From: an uncultured Acidimicrobiales bacterium
GTDB taxonomy: Bacteria > Actinomycetota > Acidimicrobiia > Acidimicrobiales > SZUA-35
DNA length: 33,555 nucleotides
Direction of reading: 5' to 3'
Assembly (NCBI GenBank): GCA_938009905.1
Contig: CALLGK010000188.1
Coordinates: forward strand, 1 to 33,555
A model generated the notes under the pieces. It was not told where the DNA came from. It did not search any database and saw only the letters and a program-made list of their open reading frames with translations. Each line of letters starts with the position of its first letter. Position 1 is the stretch's first letter. Shown here piece by piece: positions 1 to 7,090 of the stretch. Both the position numbers and the translations under genes were made by a program.

Positions 1-415
1 CGAAGAACTCTTCTCGACCCCTGCAGACGTGTTTGTGCCTGCGGCGCTCGAGAACCAGGTGACCGGCCCTCGTGCCACCACCATGGATTGTCGCTTGATT
101 GTCGAGGCCGCCAACGGCCCGACCACGCCAGAGGCCGAAGACATCTTCGCCGAGCGCGGCGTCGAGATCATTCCCGACATCCTCGCCAACGCCGGTGGTG
201 TTGTTGTCTCGTACTTCGAGTGGCTGCAGAACAAGTCGGCTCGCTACTGGAGCGAGGACGACGTTGACGACCGCCTGCGCACCATCATCTGGGATGCTCA
301 CGACGCGGTTGTTGCTCGCCGAGCCGAGCTGGCCTGCACCCGGCGCGAAGCCGCCTACGCAGTTGCCCTCGACCGCCTTGTTGAGGTCTACGACCGCCGC
401 GGCATCTTCCCCTAG
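1..415 (+). CDS. Glu/Leu/Phe/Val dehydrogenase, C-terminal part (5' truncated by window edge)
   Basis: The reading frame is already open at base 2 and ends at TAG 413-415, so this is the last ~138 residues of a longer protein. The visible stretch has the C-terminal dinucleotide-binding features of the glutamate/leucine dehydrogenase family: a [13 protein letters not shown] segment, the [12 protein letters not shown] motif, and the [17 protein letters not shown] motif that closes the NAD(P)-binding domain. The family does reversible oxidative deamination of glutamate (or a branched-chain amino acid) in the cytoplasm. The window does not show the substrate-binding N-terminal half. Glutamate dehydrogenase is most likely, because two glutamine synthetases and a GlnR-like regulator lie within 6 kb. 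A pair of family A hairpin repeats follows directly downstream. Confidence 0.88.
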   Translation, partial: EELFSTPADVFVPAALENQVTGPRATTMDCRLIVEAANGPTTPEAEDIFAERGVEIIPDILANAGGVVVSYFEWLQNKSARYWSEDDVDDRLRTIIWDAHDAVVARRAELACTRREAAYAVALDRLVEVYDRRGIFP

Positions 416-430
416 CCCCACCTCCTCTCC

Positions 431-480
431 GGTTTGGTGTCCTGAGACGGTCGTAACTGGTCACCTCAGCCCACCAATCC
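431..480 (+). repeat. Family A hairpin repeat, copy A1 (50 bp)
   Basis: This is an imperfect inverted repeat: GGTTTGGTG at the left and CCACCAATCC at the right, around an asymmetric core containing GAGACGGTCGTAACTGGTCA. It is the most diverged of four copies (others at 493-542, 31359-31408, 31421-31470). It forms a direct tandem doublet with A2, with a 12-bp spacer. It lies between two co-directional genes. Confidence 0.85.
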
Positions 481-492
481 ACGCCCTCATCG

Positions 493-542
493 CGATTGGT
501 GTGGTGAGACGGTCGTTTCTGGTCACCTGGGCACACCAATCC
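493..542 (+). repeat. Family A hairpin repeat, copy A2 (50 bp)
   Basis: It has perfect 10-bp arms, GATTGGTGTG at 494-503 and CACACCAATC at 532-541. The core shares TGAGACGGTCGT and TGGTCACCTGG with the 31.4-kb copies. It is in the same orientation as A1 with a 62-bp period, and ends about 37 bp before the next gene's start. Confidence 0.87.
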
Positions 543-578
543 CGGGATGACGAGGACGGCGTCGGCGGTTAGAGAGGT

Positions 579-1649
579 ATGGCTCGCAGAACCGCCGCCC
601 TTATTGTTGGCGCGCTGATTGCGTCAGCGTGTGCCGCTGACGATCGTGTGGTTGAGCCGACGGCGACCACAAGCGCCGCGGCGGCCGAGTCAGCGGAGGC
701 AAGCGGCGCGCTCCGACCGCTGCCGCTCACCTCGCCAGACGACACGCCATCGCTCGAGCGGGTAAACGCCACGGTCGACCTCGGCGAGATCGTGTTTGAC
801 ACGTTCGACGGGGGAGGGGTCGCGCTTGATCAGGTCGACGAGGCCACGATCGATCGCCTTCTCGATGCGATCAAGCCGATCGACGCCCCGCTCTACCAAG
901 ACGCAGCGACGGCGACGGTGTGGTTGGAAGCCGACGACCTCGTTGTGGGCTACGTCGACCCGGCCGGCGATGCATGGGCCTACTCGGTTCGAGTCTTGAA
1001 CTCGCGTGAGATCGTGAACGACCAGCTCGGTGGACTTCCCGTTGTCATCACCTACTGCCCGCTGTGTGGCAGCGGCGTGGTGTTCGAACGTCGTCTCGGC
1101 GACGAGACGCTGTCGTTCAGCAACACGAGTGCCCTTTACGAGAACGACATGGTGATGGTCGATCGTGAAACCGGCACGTACTGGTGGCAGGTGGCGGGCG
1201 ACGGCTTGGTCGGTCCGCTCGGTGGCCAGACCCTCACCCTGTTGCCATCACAGACCACGACGTTCGCCTCATGGGTCGAGCAGTACCCAGACACGTCGGT
1301 CATGGTGAGGCCAGACGGTCGTGACTATTCGCAGGACAGCTTCGCCAACTACGGCGACGTGCTCGACTCGGGCCGCACCCCGTTTCCCGTGTCGGATGGA
1401 GTGCTCGACGATGACCGCCTGCCGCCGTCGGCCCGGGTAGTCGTGGCCACCATCGACGGCGAGTCACGCGCATGGGCTACCAGCCCGGCCCGCGTGGTCG
1501 ACGATGAACTCGGCGGTGTCGCGATCACGGTCACGACGGACGGCACGGGCGCCCGCATTGTCGACGCCGACGGCGAGGCCGTTCCCCTCCGCAGCGCCTT
1601 CTGGTTTGCCGTACTCACGACCAACCCAGACATCGAACTCGGCAACTGA
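579..1649 (+). CDS. DUF3179 domain lipoprotein
   Basis: This 356-residue protein starts at ATG 579, preceded by AGAGAGG. It opens with a short lipoprotein signal (hydrophobic residues 6-16, lipobox IASAC, Cys18), so it should be anchored outside the membrane after a low-complexity Ala/Thr/Ser linker (residues 25-50). The rest matches DUF3179: the hallmark TYCPLCGSG motif with Cys160 and Cys163, followed by FSNTSALYENDMVMVDRETGTYWWQ. The biochemical role of DUF3179 is not established. The CPLC pair could bind metal or form a redox disulfide, which is inference. It stands alone between two repeat doublets (families A and B). Confidence 0.85.
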   Translation: MARRTAALIVGALIASACAADDRVVEPTATTSAAAAESAEASGALRPLPLTSPDDTPSLERVNATVDLGEIVFDTFDGGGVALDQVDEATIDRLLDAIKPIDAPLYQDAATATVWLEADDLVVGYVDPAGDAWAYSVRVLNSREIVNDQLGGLPVVITYCPLCGSGVVFERRLGDETLSFSNTSALYENDMVMVDRETGTYWWQVAGDGLVGPLGGQTLTLLPSQTTTFASWVEQYPDTSVMVRPDGRDYSQDSFANYGDVLDSGRTPFPVSDGVLDDDRLPPSARVVVATIDGESRAWATSPARVVDDELGGVAITVTTDGTGARIVDADGEAVPLRSAFWFAVLTTNPDIELGN

Positions 1650-1703
1650 CCCTCCCGGCCGGCCCTCGCCAGCTCAACCTCTCACCAGCCGCACTTGCCA
1701 GCT

Positions 1704-1753
1704 GAACGTGCGTGCATGGGAACGTGTCGGGGTGGTTTGGTGCACGCAACTTC
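1704..1753 (+). repeat. Family B hairpin repeat, copy B1 (50 bp)
   Basis: The arms are GAACGTGCGTGCA (1704-1716) and TGCACGCAACTTC (1741-1753), 13 bp with two mismatches and a perfect inner 8 bp (TGCGTGCA/TGCACGCA). The 24-bp core is GT-rich and asymmetric. The second copy starts 61 bp further on. The sequence is unrelated to family A, but unit length and doublet layout are the same. Confidence 0.85.
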
Positions 1754-1764
1754 CGGGTCTCGTC

Positions 1765-1814
1765 GAACGTGCGTGCATGGGAACGTGTCTGGGTGGTTTG
1801 GTGCACGCATGTTC
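1765..1814 (+). repeat. Family B hairpin repeat, copy B2 (50 bp)
   Basis: The arms are GAACGTGCGTGCA (1765-1777) and TGCACGCATGTTC (1802-1814), 13 bp with one mismatch. The core differs from B1 by about one base. It is in direct orientation after an 11-bp spacer. B1 and B2 fill most of the 265-bp gap between the DUF3179 gene and the PhzF-like gene. I see nothing else interpretable in that gap. Confidence 0.86.
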
Positions 1815-1914
1815 GGAAAGGTGTACCGCGGGAGGGCCGAGCGCTTGGGAGCGGGTGGAAGAAGTGGCGTGGGCTTGGTTCGTTGGGTGATCGGGGGATG
1901 GCATCATCACGATC

Positions 1915-2811
1915 ATGCGAGCGTTCAAGCAAGTAGATGTGTTCACGGCCGTTCCGTTCAAGGGCAATCCGGTCGCCGTGGTGCTCGAGGCTGACGGCAT
2001 CTCGACAGACGAGATGCAGGCCTTCGCCAACTGGACGAACCTGAGCGAGACGACGTTTGTGGTCACCCCGACCGACCCTGCCGCTGATTATCGAGTGCGG
2101 ATCTTCACACCAGACGTCGAGTTGCCATTCGCCGGCCATCCAACGATTGGCACCTGCCATGCCTGGCTCGAAGCGGGAGGCACGCCGGCCAACCCTGACC
2201 GAGTGATCCAAGAGTGCGGCGCCGGCCTTGTGCCGCTGCGAACGGCTGCGGGGCCTGCCGGTGCTCGGCTCGCGTTTGCCGCGCCGCCGCTGATGAAGAG
2301 CGGCGAGGTTGACGAGTCTGAGCTCGTTGATGTGTGCAAGGTGCTGCAGATCACTCGTGACCAGATCGTTGATGCGCAGTGGGCCGACAACGGCCCGGGG
2401 TGGCTTGCCGTGATGTTGGCCGATGCGGACGCCGTGTTGGCGTTGGAACCAGACTTCGGAGCCGTCGACTTCTACGACATCGGCATCGTTGGCGTGCATC
2501 CTCTTGGCGTTGTCGCTCCCTCAACGGCTGGAGATGGTGCAGCGGACGGCGAACCAGCGATCGAGGTGCGCGCCTTCTTCCGCTCCGGTGGCCAGCCCGC
2601 AGAGGATCCTGTCACCGGCAGCCTCAACGCTGCGCTTGCTCAATGGCTGCTGCCCAAGGGCGTCGTGTCCGCGCCCTACGTTGCCGCGCAGGGCACGGCG
2701 ATGGGGCGTGCCGGTCGGGTGTTTGTCGACGAGGCAGATGGCGAGATCTGGGTAGGCGGCGACGCGGTCACGTGCGTCGACGGCACATGCGCAGGGCTGA
2801 CCGATGCCTAG
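1915..2811 (+). CDS. PhzF family isomerase/epimerase-like protein
   Basis: This 298-residue protein is full length for the PhzF family. It shows the N-terminal FKQVDVFTAVPFKGNPVAVV, the catalytic glutamate at residue 45 in NLSETTF (equivalent to Glu45 of PhzF), the FAGHPT motif at 72-77, and the C-terminal EDPVTGSLNAAL motif. The family has a diaminopimelate-epimerase fold without cofactor. PhzF isomerises DHHA in phenazine synthesis, but most homologues outside phenazine clusters have unknown substrates. No other phenazine gene is visible here, so phenazine synthesis is not supported. Its stop overlaps the start of the next gene by 8 bp, which implies co-expression with the alpha/beta hydrolase. 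Confidence 0.9.
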   Translation: MRAFKQVDVFTAVPFKGNPVAVVLEADGISTDEMQAFANWTNLSETTFVVTPTDPAADYRVRIFTPDVELPFAGHPTIGTCHAWLEAGGTPANPDRVIQECGAGLVPLRTAAGPAGARLAFAAPPLMKSGEVDESELVDVCKVLQITRDQIVDAQWADNGPGWLAVMLADADAVLALEPDFGAVDFYDIGIVGVHPLGVVAPSTAGDGAADGEPAIEVRAFFRSGGQPAEDPVTGSLNAALAQWLLPKGVVSAPYVAAQGTAMGRAGRVFVDEADGEIWVGGDAVTCVDGTCAGLTDA

Positions 2812-3709
2812 CGGGTTCGTCCCGAGCGCGGAGGCAGTCGCCAAGCGCGACAGCTACGTCCCGGAGCTCGACCCGATTGACTTCTCGCAAATCGACGAGG
2901 TTCGCGCCGACGCAAAGGCCGGCTTCGCTCCCGCGGTGGATCGAGCGATCGAACGCCACCAACTCGAGCTGTCCGAGCTTGTCATTGGCGGTGTCGACTG
3001 TCTCCGCGTCGTGTCGAGAAGCGGTGGCACAGACGGCGGGCGAATGCTCTACGTGTTCGGTGGTGGCTTCATCGTTGGTGATCCCGAAACCGACATGCCC
3101 GTCATCGGCGCGTTGGCAGAGTGGTGTGGTGTTGAGGTGATCGCGCCCCGCTATCGGCTCGCCCCTGAACACACGGCGCCCGCCGCGAGCGACGATTGCA
3201 TCGCCGCCTATCGGGCATTGACCGCCACGCCTGGTCAGCTTCTCCTTGCCGGTGAGTCGGCTGGTGGGAACCTCGCGTTACTCACCGCGCAACGCGCCGT
3301 GGCCGAAGGTCTCGCCCTCCCGTCTGCCGTTGCCCTGCTTTCACCGGCCGCCGATCTGCGCACCGATATCGAGTTGTTCGGGCCGGATCTCAACGTCGAT
3401 CCGTCGCTGTCGTTTCAGCTGATGCGCGACGTTGCCCGGGTGTATCCGGGCCCGTTCAACCTCGACGATCCCGCGGTGTCGCCACTACTTGGGTCGATGG
3501 AGGGCCTGCCGCCCACGGTGATCACCACCGCAACTCGAGACCTGCTTTGCCAGATGTCGTTACGAACCGCTCGCGAGATGCGCCGTGCCGGGGTCGAGGT
3601 GGAGTGCAACGTGTGGCCCGAGCTTTGGCACGTCTTTGAGTTTTACGACGAACTCCCAGAAGCAGCCGAGTCGCTCGCCGAGATCGCGGCCTTCCTCAAC
3701 CGGTTCTGA
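2804..3709 (+). CDS. Alpha/beta hydrolase (HSL/arylacetamide-deacetylase-like esterase)
   Basis: This 301-residue protein has the hormone-sensitive-lipase-type layout: oxyanion region LYVFGGGFIVG (residues 82-92), APRYRLAPEHTAPAASDD, nucleophile elbow GESAG with Ser152, probable Asp near residue 247 (TATRDLL), and His276 in ELWHVFEFY. It should be a cytoplasmic carboxylesterase acting on a small acyl ester. It is odd that the classical HGGG motif reads FGGG, so the usual first His is replaced by Phe, as in some HSL subgroups. The ATG lies within the end of the PhzF-like gene (ATGCCTAG, 8-bp overlap). It ends 9 bp from the convergent GlnR-like gene. Confidence 0.87.
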   Translation: MPSGFVPSAEAVAKRDSYVPELDPIDFSQIDEVRADAKAGFAPAVDRAIERHQLELSELVIGGVDCLRVVSRSGGTDGGRMLYVFGGGFIVGDPETDMPVIGALAEWCGVEVIAPRYRLAPEHTAPAASDDCIAAYRALTATPGQLLLAGESAGGNLALLTAQRAVAEGLALPSAVALLSPAADLRTDIELFGPDLNVDPSLSFQLMRDVARVYPGPFNLDDPAVSPLLGSMEGLPPTVITTATRDLLCQMSLRTAREMRRAGVEVECNVWPELWHVFEFYDELPEAAESLAEIAAFLNRF

Positions 3710-3718
3710 CCAGCGCAG

Positions 3719-4399
3719 CTACCAGCGTGACTGGCCGAGCTTGTACCCGACGGAGCGCACCGTCTGGATCAGGCTTGCGTGCTCTTCGCCGAGCTTCGCT
3801 CGAAGCCGACGCACGTGCACGTCGACCGTCCGAGCACCGCCGTAGTAGTCGTAGCCCCACACCCGATTCAGCAGGGTCTCGCGGGTGAACACCTTGCCGG
3901 GGTGCGACGAGAGGAAGCGCAGCAGTTCGTACTCCATGAACGTGAGATCGAGTGGACGGCCATCAACCGTCGCTTGATAGGTCTCGACGTTGAGCGAGAT
4001 CGGACCGTGTTCGACCAGCTCTGGCCGCACGCCCCGTCCGGCCTTCCGCAGCAAGTGGGCGACTCGAGCTTCGAGCTCACGAGGATGGAACGGCGTGATC
4101 ATGAAGTCGTCGAACAGCTCGTTGCGAGACTCAAGCTCGTCGAGTTGGCCACCGCTCACCAGCACCAACAGCGGCTCGACCGGCACATCGCGACGCCGCA
4201 GCTCACGACAGATCGCCCAGGCCCCGTCTGGATCTTCGTCGGCGCAAATGATGGCGCCGGTCCACCCAACGTCTGGCTCACGGTCGTGCAGATCGCCGAT
4301 TGATGACACGGCGGTCCACGCGTAGTTGCCAAAGTCGAGCGTGCGCACCAACTCGGCTGGCGCCGGGTCGGGGAACAAGACGAAGGTCTCGGGGGTCAT
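3719..4399 (-). CDS. glnR: GlnR-like OmpR-family response regulator
   Basis: This 226-residue protein has a degenerate receiver domain (about 1-115) and a clear OmpR/PhoB winged helix (about 125-226: LDLTFMEYELLRFLSSHPGKVFTR, VWGYDYYGGARTVDVHVRRLRAKLG, TVRSVGYKL). The receiver lacks a standard acidic pocket and LPGMDG-like segment (it reads IICADEDPDGAW). This matches actinobacterial GlnR, an orphan regulator that does not use classical phosphorylation. GlnR controls glutamine synthetase, ammonium transport and glutamate dehydrogenase genes. Its ATG lies 7 bp after the stop of the GlnA2-like gene, so the two are probably co-transcribed. The GlnR name rests on sequence style plus context. No histidine kinase is adjacent. 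Confidence 0.75.
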   Translation of the reverse strand: MTPETFVLFPDPAPAELVRTLDFGNYAWTAVSSIGDLHDREPDVGWTGAIICADEDPDGAWAICRELRRRDVPVEPLLVLVSGGQLDELESRNELFDDFMITPFHPRELEARVAHLLRKAGRGVRPELVEHGPISLNVETYQATVDGRPLDLTFMEYELLRFLSSHPGKVFTRETLLNRVWGYDYYGGARTVDVHVRRLRAKLGEEHASLIQTVRSVGYKLGQSRW

Positions 4400-4406
4400 C
4401 GGCCGA

Positions 4407-5750
4407 TCACCACGAGGGCAAATAGCGCTCGAGTTCCCACTGGCTCACGTTGGCTTTGTAGTCACGCCACTCAGCCCGCTTGTTTCGTAGGAACCATTCA
4501 AAGATGTGCTCGCCAAGGGCGTCGCGCACGAGGTCGGACTTCTCCATCTCGTCGAGCGCCTCGGCCAGCGATGTCGGAAGCGGCTTGTAGCCGAGGTCGA
4601 GAATTTTTCGGTCGTCGAGATCGAAGAGATTGACGTCGAGCTCCTCAGGCAGCTCGTAGCCCTCTTCGATGCCTTTGAGTCCGGCCGCCACGATCACCGA
4701 GAGGGCCAGATATGGATTGCAGCTTGGGTCGGGGGAGCGGAACTCGATCCGAGTCGATCCGGGCTTGTCTGCCTTCGTGACGGGCACGCGGATCAGCGCT
4801 GACCGATTGCGCTGGGCCCAACTGACCCACACCGGAGCCTCGTAGCCGCGCACAAGTCGCTTGTAGGAGTTGACGAGCTGGTTCGTGACCGCCGTGATCT
4901 CGCGGGCGTGCACGAGGAGGCCGGCCATGAATGACCGCGCCACAGGGCTGAGTGAATACTCCGCGCCGTCGGCGTGGAAGGCGTTTGATTCTTCGTCGAA
5001 GAGCGACAAGTGCAGGTGCATGCCAGAGCCCTGCATGCCGGCAAGCGGCTTCGGCATAAACGTGGCGAAGCGCCCAGCCTCGAGCGCAAGCTCTCGGACC
5101 ACCAAGCGGAAGGTCATGATCTGGTCGGCCATGGTGAGGGCGTCGGTGTAACGCAGATCGATTTCGTGCTGCGACGGTGAATCTTCGTGGAACGAGTACT
5201 CCACCGGAATGCCCATGGCCTCGAGCACCGACAGAGTCTGACGGCGAAGGTCAGAGGCGACGTCGCTCGTGGTGAGATCGAAATAGGAGCCGGAGTCGAG
5301 CAGCTTCGGTGCGTGCGTTGGCTCGCCGTCTGCGAAGTAGAAGAACTCCATCTCGGGAGCAACCATGAATCGGAAGCCGGCCTCGTTGGCCTTGGCGAGG
5401 TTGCGCTTGAGCACGTGGCGGGGGTCGCCCTCGAACGGCTCGCCGGTGTGGGCGTAGATGTCGCAGAACATCCGGCCGGTGGTGCCACCGTCGGCCCACG
5501 GCAGGGTCTCGAAGGTGTTCGCATCGGGGATGGCAAGTACATCTGATTCTTGAATTCGGGAGAATCCGTCGATCGCCGACCCGTCGAAGTGCAGTCCTTC
5601 TTCAAACGCGGTTTCGAGCTCGGCCGGCGAGATCGCAACCGACTTGAGCTGGCCAAGTACGTCGGTGAACCACAGTCTGATCAGCTTGACGGCACGTTCT
5701 TCGGCGGCCCGGAGGACGTATTCGTTCTGGCGTTCCACCCCAGAAGTCAT
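4407..5750 (-). CDS. Type I glutamine synthetase, GlnA2-like, probably not adenylylated
   Basis: This 447-residue cytoplasmic enzyme makes glutamine from glutamate, ammonia and ATP, or is a GlnA-family relative acting on another amine. It shows the LWFTDVLGQLKSVAI beta-grasp start, FDGSAIDGF, MEFFYF (active-site glutamate), MPKPLAGMQGSGMHLHLSLF, NSYKRLVRGYEAPVW and EFRSPDPSCNPYLA. The position of the adenylylated Tyr in GlnA1 (NLYDL) reads NLFDL here, so adenylylation control is unlikely. I chose ATG 5750 (MTSGVERQNEY) over GTG 5774. It has GAGGG about 10 bases upstream, and the N-terminus then matches the length of GlnA2 proteins. It diverges from the GSII gene and is followed by the GlnR-like gene. 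Confidence 0.9.
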   Translation of the reverse strand: MTSGVERQNEYVLRAAEERAVKLIRLWFTDVLGQLKSVAISPAELETAFEEGLHFDGSAIDGFSRIQESDVLAIPDANTFETLPWADGGTTGRMFCDIYAHTGEPFEGDPRHVLKRNLAKANEAGFRFMVAPEMEFFYFADGEPTHAPKLLDSGSYFDLTTSDVASDLRRQTLSVLEAMGIPVEYSFHEDSPSQHEIDLRYTDALTMADQIMTFRLVVRELALEAGRFATFMPKPLAGMQGSGMHLHLSLFDEESNAFHADGAEYSLSPVARSFMAGLLVHAREITAVTNQLVNSYKRLVRGYEAPVWVSWAQRNRSALIRVPVTKADKPGSTRIEFRSPDPSCNPYLALSVIVAAGLKGIEEGYELPEELDVNLFDLDDRKILDLGYKPLPTSLAEALDEMEKSDLVRDALGEHIFEWFLRNKRAEWRDYKANVSQWELERYLPSW

Positions 5751-5941
5751 ATCAGCGCAACCCTCAGACGTCACCAGCCGATGTGCCTTGTGGGCACTGA
5801 TTTACACGCCGTTCACATTCCCGTAGTGGAAGTGAGCGGAACGTCCGCTTTATTGGTCGGGTAAGCACGTCGATTTTGATCGACGCTGGCAGAACGCTCG
5901 TGCGGGCAGACGCACGAGCATCCGAACGTTGGAGTAACTAC
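5751..5941. promoter_or_regulatory. Divergent control region between the two glutamine synthetase genes
   Basis: This 191-bp gap must hold promoters for both synthetase genes. Visible elements are a short dyad GTGCC-n5-GGCAC (5783-5797), a dyad GTCGA-n6-TCGAC (5869-5884), and a strong hairpin at 5896-5919 listed separately. Two half-site-like pentamers spaced by 6 bp (TTTAC 5801-5805 and TTCAC 5812-5816; GTGAA-n6-GTAAA on the minus strand) weakly resemble GlnR box spacing. No sigma-70-type -35/-10 pair is convincing. A GlnR operator here is expected from the biology but only weakly supported by sequence. Confidence 0.45.
5896..5919 (+). promoter_or_regulatory. Perfect 9-bp stem-loop in the GSII leader
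   Basis: GCTCGTGCG (5896-5904) and CGCACGAGC (5911-5919) are perfect reverse complements around a GGCAGA loop. The hairpin ends 11 bases before the GGAG ribosome-binding site (5931-5934) of the GSII gene. No T-run follows, so it is not a classical terminator. It could be a protein operator, an RNA stabiliser or part of a leader control element. Confidence 0.5.
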
Positions 5942-6958
5942 GTGGTGTATCGCGCTGAATACCTGTGGATCGACGGAAGCGAGCCAACTCGCGAAATTCG
6001 ATCGAAGACCAAGATCCTTGCTGACGGTGATGAGCCCGGCATCTGGGGCTACGACGGATCGTCGACCAACCAGGCCACCGGCGACAACTCAGACGTTGTG
6101 CTGCAGCCCGTGTTCCAGTGCCCCGACCCAATCCGCGGTGGCAACGACATCCTGGTGCTCTGCGAGACGGCCCTCACCGCCGATCAGTCTCCGCACCCCA
6201 CCAACACTCGTGCAGCCGCTCGTGAGGCCTTCGACAAGTACGGCGATCAGGAGCCATGGTTTGGTCTCGAGCAGGAGTACACGCTCATCAACCCGGGCAC
6301 CGGCTGGCCCGCCGGCTTCCCGCCAAACGGATTCCCGGCTCCGCAGGGTCCCTACTACTGCGGCGTTGGCGCCCTGAAGATTCACGGTCGCGACCTCATC
6401 GAAGAGCACACCTCGGCCTGCATCGCTGCCGGCCTCAAGATCTCTGGCACCAACGCCGAGGTCATGCCCGGCCAGTGGGAGTTCCAGATTGGCCCGGCCG
6501 ACACGGTTGAAGTTGGCGACCACATGTGGATCGCTCGCTACCTGTTGTTCCGTCTCGCCGAGAACCACGGCGTCGAGGTCAGCATCGAAGCCAAGCCCAT
6601 GAAGGGCGACTGGAACGGCGCTGGCATGCACACCAACTTCTCCACCAAGGCCATGCGCGAGAGCTACGACCCGATCATTGCCGCTTGTGAAGCCATGGGT
6701 GCTCCCGGCAAGCCGGAAGAGCACCTCGCCGGCTACGGCGTTGGCATCGAAGACCGCCTCACCGGCGCTCACGAGACGCAGCGCTTCGATCAGTTCAGCT
6801 ACGGCGTGTCCGACCGCGGCGCCTCGATCCGTATCCCATGGCAGGTCGCTCAAGACGGCAAGGGCTACATCGAAGATCGTCGCCCGAACGCCAATGCCGA
6901 TCCATACGTGTTGGCGACGCTGCTCACCAACACGGTGTGTGAAGCCCTCGCCAAGTAG
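5942..6958 (+). CDS. glnII: Glutamine synthetase type II (eukaryotic-type GSII)
   Basis: This 338-residue cytoplasmic enzyme forms glutamine from glutamate and ammonia with ATP. It has GSII signatures: YRAEYLWIDGSEP, TKIL, WGYDGSSTNQATGDNSDVVL, PWFGLEQEYTL, GTNAEVMPGQWEFQIGP, KPMKGDWNGAGMHTNFST and EDRRPNANADPY. The length fits GSII (about 340), well short of GSI (about 450). I chose GTG 5942, because GGAG lies 7 bases upstream (5931-5934) and the family starts at this point. The frame is open further upstream, but there it crosses the hairpin and lacks family similarity. In actinobacteria GSII is a GlnR target and complements GlnA under nitrogen limitation. A strong terminator follows. Confidence 0.95.
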   Translation: MVYRAEYLWIDGSEPTREIRSKTKILADGDEPGIWGYDGSSTNQATGDNSDVVLQPVFQCPDPIRGGNDILVLCETALTADQSPHPTNTRAAAREAFDKYGDQEPWFGLEQEYTLINPGTGWPAGFPPNGFPAPQGPYYCGVGALKIHGRDLIEEHTSACIAAGLKISGTNAEVMPGQWEFQIGPADTVEVGDHMWIARYLLFRLAENHGVEVSIEAKPMKGDWNGAGMHTNFSTKAMRESYDPIIAACEAMGAPGKPEEHLAGYGVGIEDRLTGAHETQRFDQFSYGVSDRGASIRIPWQVAQDGKGYIEDRRPNANADPYVLATLLTNTVCEALAK

Positions 6959-6986
6959 CACGTCGCTACGCAGCAAGTCTGAAGCG

Positions 6987-7025
6987 AACGCCCCGGCACC
7001 ACGGTGTCGGGGCGTTGTCGTTTTC
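6987..7025 (+). terminator. Rho-independent terminator after glnII
   Basis: AACGCCCCGGCACC (6987-7000) pairs with GGTGTCGGGGCGTT (7003-7016), 14 positions with one G-T wobble. The short T-run TTTT at 7021-7024 follows. It is GC-rich with a tight loop, in the 132-bp gap between glnII and nadE. Confidence 0.8.
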
Positions 7026-7078
7026 TGAGCTCGCCGCGGTCCTGACGGAGCGTGACGCTCGGTTGTTGGCTGGGTCCG

Positions 7079-7084
7079 TACAAT
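7079..7084 (+). promoter_or_regulatory. -10 box of nadE (probable leaderless transcript)
   Basis: TACAAT ends exactly 6 bases before ATG 7091, so transcription would start on or next to the A of the start codon. There is no Shine-Dalgarno sequence in front of the ATG and no good -35 box, which is common for actinobacterial leaderless promoters. Confidence 0.55.
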
Positions 7085-7090
7085 CGGCCC

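Noticed and set aside
431-542. CRISPR array or VNTR reading of the tandem 50-bp repeats
   Set aside because: There are only two units per site, the units are themselves hairpins with a 12-bp spacer, no cas genes are near, and spacers are too short for CRISPR.
1615-2499. Minus-strand frame of 294 codons over the PhzF gene and the family B repeats
   Set aside because: It only runs because repeats and the opposite strand of the PhzF gene lack stops. It has no start signal and no family motif.
1915-3709. Phenazine biosynthesis cluster
   Set aside because: Only a PhzF-family protein is present. None of the other phenazine genes is nearby and most PhzF homologues have other roles.
5801-5816. Firm GlnR operator in the divergent region
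   Set aside because: The two pentamers have the right 6-bp spacing but match the consensus poorly, so they are only mentioned within the control region.
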